Position numbers and translations under genes: made by a program | Assembly (NCBI RefSeq): GCF_000739695.1 | Contig: NZ_BBIO01000002.1 | Location: 219,534 to 283,533, forward strand | DNA length: 64,000 nucleotides | Direction: 5' to 3' | DNA from: Tepidicaulis marinus | GTDB lineage: Bacteria; Pseudomonadota; Alphaproteobacteria; Parvibaculales; Parvibaculaceae | Notes under the pieces: model-generated | What the model saw: only the letters and a program-made list of their open reading frames with translations | Database searches by the model: none | Told to the model about the DNA's origin: nothing | Shown here: positions 37,213-42,893 of the stretch, piece after piece | Numbering within the stretch: position 1 is the stretch's first letter | Layout: the number at the start of each line of letters is the position of its first letter

Positions 37213-37281
37213 CTAAAAGGCGGCCCACCAAAGACCGGCAACGCGGAAGGCCGGACAGATCATGGTGCGTGCGTTCATCAT
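37213..37281 (-). CDS. Putative leader peptide with tandem Trp codons (trpL-like)
   Basis: A 22-codon reading frame, starting ATG ATG and ending TAG, too short to be recognised by homology. Codons 18 and 19 are adjacent TGG TGG (37225-37230), just before GCC GCC TTT TAG, which form segment 1 and the loop of hairpin 1:2. There is no Shine-Dalgarno sequence. The -10 box upstream would put the transcript start at the first A, so the message would be leaderless. A ribosome stalled at the Trp codons would mask segment 1 and allow the 2:3 antiterminator; one reaching the stop would cover segment 2 and let the terminator form. Trp codons in this position are known in trp leaders of enterics and rhizobia. 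Confidence 0.72.
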   Translation of the reverse strand: MMNARTMICPAFRVAGLWWAAF

Positions 37282-37288
37282 GGGACGG

Positions 37289-37316
37289 AGAATAGCTGCG
37301 GCAGCGCGCTTTGCAA
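37289..37316 (-). promoter_or_regulatory. Promoter for the attenuator leader
   Basis: Minus strand: -35 TTGCAA (37311-37316), 16-bp spacer, -10 TATTCT (37289-37294), then seven bases to the leader ATG. Each box matches 4 of 6 consensus positions. The spacing predicts transcription starting at or within a base of the ATG. Confidence 0.6.
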
Positions 37317-37351
37317 GGGAGAATTTCCTGGCGTTGCGGGCGCGCCTCAGA

Positions 37352-37378
37352 TGGACCCCGGGACAAGCCCGGGGTCCA
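37352..37378. repeat. REP-like palindrome, single copy
   Basis: TGGACCCCGGG-ACAAG-CCCGGGGTCCA is a perfect 11-bp inverted repeat with a five-base loop. It is the same unit as at 27842 and 55119, but here symmetric and unpaired. It lies between the thiolase terminator and the leader promoter. Confidence 0.85.
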
Positions 37379-37383
37379 CACAA

Positions 37384-37412
37384 AGAAAAAGGCCGCCCCC
37401 GGAGGAGCGGCC
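37384..37412 (-). terminator. Intrinsic terminator of the thiolase-DUF35 operon
   Basis: On the minus strand GGCCGC (37407-37412) and GCGGCC (37391-37396) form a GC stem, extended inward by further G-C pairs, followed by five T and CT. It is 22 bp beyond the thiolase stop and would insulate the attenuator promoter from that operon. Confidence 0.8.
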
Positions 37413-37434
37413 CCTGCCTTAAGGTTCCAGGGCC

Positions 37435-38583
37435 TTACGGCTTTTCGAGAATGTGGATGGCGGCGGCATTGCCCATGCCCACCACATGGGTCATGCCCAT
37501 GCGCGCGCCTTCCACCTGGCGCTTGCCGGCCTTGCCTCTGAGATGGGTGACGATCTCATAGACATTGGCGATGCCCGTCGCGCCCAAAGGATGGCCCTTG
37601 GAAAGAAGCCCGCCGGAAACATTGACCGGGATCTTGCCGCCCAGCGCTGTGGCACCCGTGTCGATCATCTTGCCCGCTTCCCCGTCCTTGCAAAGGCCGA
37701 GATTTTCGTAGTGCAGAATTTCCGCCGTGGCGAAACAGTCATGCAGCTCGACAAGATCGAGGTCTTCCGGCCCAACGCCCGCCATCTCGTAAGCCTGTTG
37801 CGCGGCCATGCGCGTGCAGGTCGAAAAGTCCGGCATCACGAGATCGCGGTCGGTGAAGGGATCGGAGGTGAGCGCGGAAGCGCGCACTTTGATGGCCCGG
37901 TCCATAAGGCCGAGTTCCTTCACCTTCTTTTCGGAAGCGAGCACGGCGGCGGCGGAGCCGTCCACATTCACCGAGCACATGAGCTTGGTGTTGGGGTAGG
38001 AGATCATCTCCGCGCCCATCACTTCTTCAAGCGGCGTTTCCTTCTGATACATCGCCTTGTCGTTCATGGTGGAGTGATGATGGTTCTTCACCGCCACTTT
38101 GGCGAATTGCTCGAAGCTCGTGCCGTGCTTCTTGTGGTGTTCCATGCCAAGCTCGGCAAAGACCGTCGGCATGGTGCCCGAGCCCAGAAGCCCTTCGGTG
38201 GGAATGCCCTTGTCGCTGCCCCCGCCGCCGAGAAGCCCGCGGCCCATCTGTTCAACGCCGACCGCAAGCACGAGGTCATAAAGCCCCGCCTTGATGGCGA
38301 TCCAGCCTTCGCGGAAGGCGGTCGCGCCCGTGGCGCAGGCATTGGCCGTATTCACCACCGGAATGCCGGTCTGGCCGATCTGATGCAGAATACGCTGGCC
38401 CACCATGCCGCTTGCCTGAAAGAGGTTGCCGCAATAAAGCGCCTGCATGTCCTTGATGCCGAGCCCGGCATCATCGAGCGCCAAGAGCGCGGCTTCCGCG
38501 CCCAGATCCGGCACCGTGCGGTCCGGGAAGCGGCCGAATTTGATCATATCCGTGCCAATGACATAAACGTCGTCTTTGCTCAT
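37435..38583 (-). CDS. Thiolase family protein (SCP-x/lipid-transfer type)
   Basis: 382 residues. Catalytic Cys83 is in TANACATGATAF, and the C-terminal half has LHDCFATAEI and GGLLSKGHPLGATG with the active-site His. The usual CGGGG-type end is replaced by HVVGMGNAAAIHIL, as in the SCP2-thiolase branch. These act on acyl-CoA or sterol side chains by thiolysis or as aldolases with DUF35 proteins. The DUF35 gene directly upstream (13 bp) supports a complex of this kind. The retained Cys suggests thiolase rather than Ltp2-like aldolase chemistry. Substrate unknown. Confidence 0.9.
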   Translation of the reverse strand: MSKDDVYVIGTDMIKFGRFPDRTVPDLGAEAALLALDDAGLGIKDMQALYCGNLFQASGMVGQRILHQIGQTGIPVVNTANACATGATAFREGWIAIKAGLYDLVLAVGVEQMGRGLLGGGGSDKGIPTEGLLGSGTMPTVFAELGMEHHKKHGTSFEQFAKVAVKNHHHSTMNDKAMYQKETPLEEVMGAEMISYPNTKLMCSVNVDGSAAAVLASEKKVKELGLMDRAIKVRASALTSDPFTDRDLVMPDFSTCTRMAAQQAYEMAGVGPEDLDLVELHDCFATAEILHYENLGLCKDGEAGKMIDTGATALGGKIPVNVSGGLLSKGHPLGATGIANVYEIVTHLRGKAGKRQVEGARMGMTHVVGMGNAAAIHILEKP

Positions 38584-38596
38584 GGGTTAAGCCTCC

Positions 38597-39019
38597 TCAC
38601 GCCGCCGGTTGAAAGAAATAGGAAATATAGTGGTTGCCCTGTTTGTCGGTGCGGCCCGCATCTTTGAAGACCACATCGACATCCATCCCCATTTTAATTT
38701 TGTCGGGGTCGGGCTCGATATTGATGAGATTGCCTTTCACCGTGCCGCCGCCTTCGATATCCACCACGGCGGAAACGAAAGGCACTTCCACGCCGGGGAA
38801 GGAGCGGTAGACGATCGTGTAGGAATAGAGCTTGCCTTTATTCGGCAGCTTCACCGCTTCCATCTTATCGCGGGCAAAACATTTCGAGCAGACATGGCGC
38901 GCGCCGATAAAGACGGTGCCGCAATTGCCGCATTTGTGCCCTTCAAGATATGGCTCGCCATTCGCCGGCAGTTTGACGTAGTCCGTCACCGGGCGCAGCT
39001 CGCTCGCCGCTTCGCTCAT
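38597..39019 (-). CDS. Zn-ribbon/OB-fold protein (DUF35)
   Basis: 140 residues from ATG 39019 with GAGAG upstream; the frame is open further but unsupported. The rubredoxin-like zinc ribbon has Cys30, Cys33 (CGNC), Cys44 and Cys47 (CSKC). The OB-fold follows: GKLYSYTIVYRSFPGVEVPF, IEGGGTVKGNLIN and MDVDVVFKD. Such proteins bind a thiolase partner and may channel acyl-CoA. It is the first gene of the two-gene operon with the SCP-x-type thiolase. Confidence 0.9.
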   Translation of the reverse strand: MSEAASELRPVTDYVKLPANGEPYLEGHKCGNCGTVFIGARHVCSKCFARDKMEAVKLPNKGKLYSYTIVYRSFPGVEVPFVSAVVDIEGGGTVKGNLINIEPDPDKIKMGMDVDVVFKDAGRTDKQGNHYISYFFQPAA

Positions 39020-39236
39020 CGCTCTCTCCCCTTGCATTTGTTCTTGTCGCCGTTCCTGCGGGCTTATCCGCCTTTGCGCGGCAGGCGCCGCTTGTTTCCG
39101 GCGGAACTTTACCACCTTCAAAAGCGCTGTCATCAGGACGTAAAAACACGTCGCGCCCGCAACGACTTAACGTGCCCTGCCCGGGCACCGCCCGGTGCAT
39201 AACGGAACCAAGGCGGCAAGTCATCGTTTCTGCGGC

Positions 39237-39740
39237 ATGATGGAAACACTCGCCGGCCAGTTCGAAACCTACCTGCCCCCCGCCGAAATCGCCCTGCGCA
39301 CGGTTTCCGCTCTCGTGCTCGGCACCCTGATCGGGCTCGAACGGGAGTTGCGGCAAAAACCGGCGGGCCTGCGCACCTGCATGCTGGTGGCACTCACCTC
39401 GGCCGCCTTCGTCGTCGGCAGTATCGAGCTTTCCATGCGCCTTGCCGATGACGGGCCGGATTTCAATCTCGACCCCTTGCGCGCCATCGAGGCGATCGTG
39501 ACTGGCATCGCTTTTCTCGGCGCGGGCGCCATCCTGCAATCAGGCGGGCATGTGCGCGGACTGACCACAGGTGCCAGCATTTGGCTCACCGGCGCCATCG
39601 GCCTCATCGCGGGCGCGGGCCAGGTTCTCTTCGCCCTCTTCGTCGCCCTGCTCGGCCTCTTCGTCCTTCACCTCATGGGCCGCATCGAGCACCGCTGGGT
39701 GAAAACGAAAGACGGGGAGGCGCCAACCAGCGGGGAGTAA
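39237..39740 (+). CDS. MgtC/SapB family membrane protein
   Basis: 167 residues from ATG 39237 (a second ATG follows at once, and either may be used). The MgtC N-terminal domain with about four helices is seen in LRTVSALVLGTLIGLERE, KPAGLRTCMLVALTSAAF, AIVTGIAFLGAGAIL and GLTTGASIWLTGAIG. The cytosolic ACT-like C-terminal domain of Salmonella MgtC is missing; most relatives of this short type have unknown roles in the envelope. It is divergent from the DUF35-thiolase operon. Confidence 0.9.
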   Translation: MMETLAGQFETYLPPAEIALRTVSALVLGTLIGLERELRQKPAGLRTCMLVALTSAAFVVGSIELSMRLADDGPDFNLDPLRAIEAIVTGIAFLGAGAILQSGGHVRGLTTGASIWLTGAIGLIAGAGQVLFALFVALLGLFVLHLMGRIEHRWVKTKDGEAPTSGE

Positions 39741-39848
39741 AACTCTTTGCGATTGGCACTTTCCAACGGGCAAGTGGTCGAACCCCACTCCGCCTCCCGC
39801 TAAGATGCCGCCCCGAACAACACACTCACCAGCCGCAAGGGGAAGCGC

Positions 39849-40244
39849 ATGTCAAAAGTCAAAACGCATATGATGTTTCAAGGCGAGGCGGAAAACGCCG
39901 TCAAACTCTATGCGTCCGTTTTCAGCGATTTTCAGATCGGGGAAATCGAGCGCTATGCCGAGGGAGAACCGGGCCCCGTGGGCGCTTTCAAAACCGCGCC
40001 CGTTTCCTTTGCAGGTCATGAGCTGATCATCTTCGACAGCCCACCCATGCACGACTTCACTTTCACCCCCTCCATCTCACTCTGTGTCGATCTTGAAACG
40101 CCGGAGGAAATCGAGGCGGCCTTCGCCAAACTGTCTGAAGGCGGCGAGGTCATGATGCCGCTGGACGATTACGGCTTCAGCCAGCGCTTCGGCTGGCTCG
40201 CCGACCGCTACGGCGTTTCCTGGCAGCTCAACTTGCCGGCCTAG
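39849..40244 (+). CDS. VOC family protein (PhnB-like)
   Basis: 131 residues. The start KVKTHMMFQGEAENAVKLYASVF is the opening of the PhnB/3-demethylubiquinone-methyltransferase-like branch of the vicinal oxygen chelate superfamily. ISLCVDLETPEEIEAAFAKL and DDYGFSQRFGWLADRYGVSWQL follow. Many such proteins are small, of unknown substrate, and lack metal ligands. An AAGGGGAAG sequence precedes the ATG. It is a single-gene unit before tRNA-Ser. Confidence 0.9.
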   Translation: MSKVKTHMMFQGEAENAVKLYASVFSDFQIGEIERYAEGEPGPVGAFKTAPVSFAGHELIIFDSPPMHDFTFTPSISLCVDLETPEEIEAAFAKLSEGGEVMMPLDDYGFSQRFGWLADRYGVSWQLNLPA

Positions 40245-40312
40245 CCGCGTGTGATGAACGGGACCGGGGCTCAACCGCAGGCTGGAAACAGAGAAGAAAA
40301 TGTCGGGGAAAA

Positions 40313-40403
40313 TGGCGGAGAGGATGGGATTCGAACCCACGAGACGCTTTTGACGTCTACTCCCTTAGCAGGGGAGCGCCTTCGACCACTCGGCCACCTC
40401 TCC
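40313..40403 (-). tRNA. tRNA-Ser (anticodon GCU)
   Basis: On the minus strand the 7-bp acceptor stem GGAGAGG/CCTCTCC closes a class II tRNA. The D-arm includes GGCCGAGTGGTCGAAGG, the anticodon loop reads CTGCTAA (GCU), a long variable arm pairs GACG with CGTC around CAAAAG, and the T-loop is GGTTCGAATCC. Discriminator G and an encoded CCA follow. It decodes AGC/AGU. Confidence 0.96.
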
Positions 40404-40430
40404 GCCGCCGTGTATGCCCTAGCTGCCCTG

Positions 40431-40460
40431 CCGTTTCAAGCCGTTTCAGGCCGTTTACGC
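40431..40460. repeat. Three 10-bp tandem repeats upstream of tRNA-Ser
   Basis: CCGTTTCAAG, CCGTTTCAGG and CCGTTTACGC lie in line, 28 bp upstream of the tRNA 5' end on the minus strand, where its promoter should be. On the minus strand the unit reads as TGAAACGG-like. The role is unknown; they may overlap the tRNA promoter. Confidence 0.6.
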
Positions 40461-40626
40461 CCCGAAACCTCAGAAAATTTGGGCAAAGCCCGCCAATCAA
40501 GCCTTTGATTCTGCTGGCCGAACCGCCCGCCTCATGGCCGGGCCAGCACCTTGCGGAAGGTGAGAGAGAGCCGCCGTCCTCATATATGCACCCGAGGACA
40601 TATCCCTTCAGCCATGCGATTCAGAA

Positions 40627-40676
40627 TGTAGCAAATGCTACAAAACCATGATAAGCAGTTATGTAGCACTTGCTAC
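40627..40676 (+). promoter_or_regulatory. Double TetR-type operator upstream of the small membrane protein
   Basis: Two near-identical palindromes: TGTAGCA-AA-TGCTACA (40627-40642) and GTAGCA-CT-TGCTAC (40663-40676). Centre-to-centre distance is 35 bp, between three and three and a half helical turns. The second ends one base before the GGAGG ribosome site of the gene at 40688. The TetR gene at 41104, convergent with that gene, is the obvious candidate ligand. No copy is seen in the TetR gene's own upstream region. Confidence 0.65.
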
Positions 40677-40687
40677 GGAGGATACGC

Positions 40688-41095
40688 ATGACTGCTCATA
40701 CCCGCCTTCCCCTCACCGCCCGGCAGATAACGCTCAGCGCCTTTATGGGCGCGGTGCTTTGGCTTTTTGCCGCGCTCTTGCTGCGCTTTCTCGCCCCTCT
40801 GGGCATTTACGAGGGAATGAACACGGCGCTTCTTTACGCGCTCATCATTCCGGGCACCGTACCTTTTCTTTTTGTGGTGAAAAAAATTGCCGGGCTCGGT
40901 GACGATCAATTCGCGCTCGGTATCGCCGTTGCAACAGCGGCGGCCACGTTGCTGGACGGGCTGGCGCTTGCCTTCACCCCGGCGCTTTACGGCACATCCG
41001 TCGATCAGACGGCGGGCGCAGGCGCGGCGATCCTCTGGGGCGCGGGCGTCGGTCTCGTTCTCGGCATGATCTTCAATAAGAGCGCGGCGCGATAA
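40688..41095 (+). CDS. Small four-helix membrane protein, probably TetR-controlled
   Basis: 135 residues from ATG 40688, with GGAGG seven bases upstream. About four membrane helices: QITLSAFMGAVLWLFAALLL, GMNTALLYALIIPGTVPFLF, IAVATAAATLLDGLALAF and GAGAAILWGAGVGLVLGMIF. The layout resembles DUF5367-type membrane proteins, but the family is not certain and no function is assigned. It is downstream of two palindromic operators and ends 8 bp from the convergent TetR gene, typical of an inducible membrane protein and its repressor. Confidence 0.75.
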   Translation: MTAHTRLPLTARQITLSAFMGAVLWLFAALLLRFLAPLGIYEGMNTALLYALIIPGTVPFLFVVKKIAGLGDDQFALGIAVATAAATLLDGLALAFTPALYGTSVDQTAGAGAAILWGAGVGLVLGMIFNKSAAR

Positions 41096-41103
41096 AACTT
41101 AGC

Positions 41104-41667
41104 TCACGCTTTGCGCCGCTTATTTGCTGAAGGCCGGGAGGAGGCAAACGCCTCCCGGCTGACAGCGCCGAGCCCCACCGCGTTGAGCAGCACCATTCCT
41201 TCAATCGTCACGAAGAGCCGGGCAGCCTCTTTCTCCCGCTCCTTGGCCGACGCGCTGTCCAGTTGTCCGGCAGCCCAGGCCAGCATGCCCCGGCCGATCG
41301 CCTCGCCGGTTGCCCGGTAGAAGGCATCGCCGCGGCCCGCCAGCGCAACGATTTCCAGCCAAAGCCGCATATAGGGCCACATATCCTCCGCCAGCACGAT
41401 GCCGCGCAGCTTGGTCAGCAAAGCCTCATAGGGAAGCGGTTTGCTGGCGGTCTTCTTTCCCAGAATAACCACGAGCCGGGAAGAAATGCGCTCCAGCGCC
41501 GCGCCCACGGCCTGCGACTTGTCTTTGAAATAGTAAAGCAGCATGCGGTCGCTCACCTTGGCGGCCTTGGCAAGCGGGCGCAGCTTTGCCGCTTCCAATC
41601 CTTCCGCAAGGATGAAATCGGCCAGCCGATCCACCATCGCCTCGCGCCGCTCGTCCGCCTTTACCAT
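41104..41667 (-). CDS. TetR/AcrR family transcriptional regulator
   Basis: 187 residues from ATG 41667; the frame extends further but the start MVKADERREAMVDRLADFIL fits the family. The N-terminal HTH is seen in LRPLAKAAKVSDRMLLYYFKDK. The C-terminal ligand domain (about 65-170) is helical, and a basic tail (ANKRRKA) ends the protein. The gene is convergent with the small membrane protein and separated by 8 bp. It likely represses it through the GTAGCA palindromes. Confidence 0.88.
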   Translation of the reverse strand: MVKADERREAMVDRLADFILAEGLEAAKLRPLAKAAKVSDRMLLYYFKDKSQAVGAALERISSRLVVILGKKTASKPLPYEALLTKLRGIVLAEDMWPYMRLWLEIVALAGRGDAFYRATGEAIGRGMLAWAAGQLDSASAKEREKEAARLFVTIEGMVLLNAVGLGAVSREAFASSRPSANKRRKA

Positions 41668-41862
41668 CGATCCATCCGTCCGCTCTTCCCGCCTACCACC
41701 TGCAAACTTACATTTGGCATAGCCGCGCGGCCTGCGCAAAACATGAGATCAAGCCCCGGAAGGGCCGAAACGCCGGCAAGCACACCGGAGCCCTTCACAA
41801 TTGCATGAACGATAGGCGATTCCCGCTCGCCCTTGGCGGAAACTGTGGGTAGGTTGGCGGCC

Positions 41863-42273
41863 ATGATGCAAGCTGCCCGCCATATGAAACAGGATGCCAA
41901 GCGCACGGTCCTTTGGCTGTCGCTTTTCGTGCTGTTTTTGAATGCGCTGCTGCCCGCCGGCTATATGCCCGGCGCGCGGGCGGAGGATGGCAGCTTCACC
42001 ATCGTCATCTGTTCGGCCTCGGGGCTGAAAACGCTGACGCTGGATGCAGCGGGTAACCCCCTCTCGCAGGATGAAGACGGCGGGGCGGAAAGCACCGGCT
42101 GTCTTTACTGGACCGCGACGGCCCATTACATCGCCGCGCCCGAGATCACGCTGAGCGCGATGGCCCTGCCCGCTGCCGCACCCCTGCGTGCCCCGCAAGC
42201 GCATGATGTGGTACTGCCGCCCGCCATCGGCCCGCCGCTCGGGGCGCAGGCCCCACCCTCTTTCCTCATCTGA
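41863..42273 (+). CDS. DUF2946-like protein, possible copper-handling gene
   Basis: 136 residues from ATG 41863 (a second ATG follows, and one at 41884). An N-terminal hydrophobic helix, TVLWLSLFVLFLNALLPAGYMPG, is followed by a short periplasmic part with FTIVICSASGL. The LLPAGYMP and VICSASG-type motifs are those of DUF2946, small proteins often found beside copper genes. The next genes are YcnI-like and a TonB receptor, 54 and 17 bp apart, so this looks like a metal operon. A second Cys (in STGCLYW) may pair with the first or bind metal. Confidence 0.75.
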   Translation: MMQAARHMKQDAKRTVLWLSLFVLFLNALLPAGYMPGARAEDGSFTIVICSASGLKTLTLDAAGNPLSQDEDGGAESTGCLYWTATAHYIAAPEITLSAMALPAAAPLRAPQAHDVVLPPAIGPPLGAQAPPSFLI

Positions 42274-42327
42274 CTGCCGATCTACCGGGGTGCTTTTGCG
42301 CGCCCGCATTGTCATTTGAGGGACCCA

Positions 42328-42876
42328 ATGTCTAATTCATCCATGAAAGCTGCGCTCGGCGCAGCGCTTATCGCCTTCCCTGCGTTTCTTGCCGCTCCGG
42401 CTGAGGCGCATATCGTTCTGGAAACCACAAGCGCGCCTGCGGACAGTTATTTCCAGACCACGTTCCTTGCGCCTCATGGCTGCGAGGGTTCGGCCACGAC
42501 GGGCCTCACCATCACGCTGCCCGAGGGTACGCTGGTCGCCAAGCCGCAGCCGAAACCCGGCTGGCAGCTTGAAATCGTCAAGAAGCCGCTGCCCGAGCCC
42601 GTGGAAGGCCCGCATGGCGCCCTCTTCGAGGAAGCCATCGAGACGATCACCTGGCGGCACGGCAAGCTGCCCGATGCGCAGTTCGATGCCTTCAAAATCC
42701 ATATGCGCCTTCCGGCGGTGGACAAAGAAACCACGCTCTATTTCCCGGTGCTCCAGACCTGCGAGCAAGGCACCCGCAACTGGAACGAGATCGCGGAGGA
42801 AGGCGGCGCGCACCCTGCCTCGCCCGCCCCCGCGCTCACTCTGATGCCCGCGCAAAACGCGCATCACAACCATTAA
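42328..42876 (+). CDS. YcnI-like (DUF1775) periplasmic protein
   Basis: 182 residues from ATG 42328. A signal peptide (1-27, ending APAEA) would leave His28 as the first mature residue (HIVLETT). YcnI proteins bind copper(II) through a single N-terminal His with nearby acidic and Trp residues. The family's TTFLAPHGCEGSATTGLTI and ITWRHGKLPDAQFDAFKI motifs are present. The protein ends in AHHNH, a possible second metal site. It lies 54 bp after the DUF2946-like gene and 17 bp before the TonB receptor, supporting copper uptake or delivery. Confidence 0.9.
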   Translation: MSNSSMKAALGAALIAFPAFLAAPAEAHIVLETTSAPADSYFQTTFLAPHGCEGSATTGLTITLPEGTLVAKPQPKPGWQLEIVKKPLPEPVEGPHGALFEEAIETITWRHGKLPDAQFDAFKIHMRLPAVDKETTLYFPVLQTCEQGTRNWNEIAEEGGAHPASPAPALTLMPAQNAHHNH

Positions 42877-42893
42877 GCCGCCGGAGAAGACAC

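Noticed and set aside
37209..37223. Independent terminator CCGCC-TTTTA-GGCGG
   Set aside because: No T-run follows; it is better explained as the 1:2 hairpin of the attenuator.
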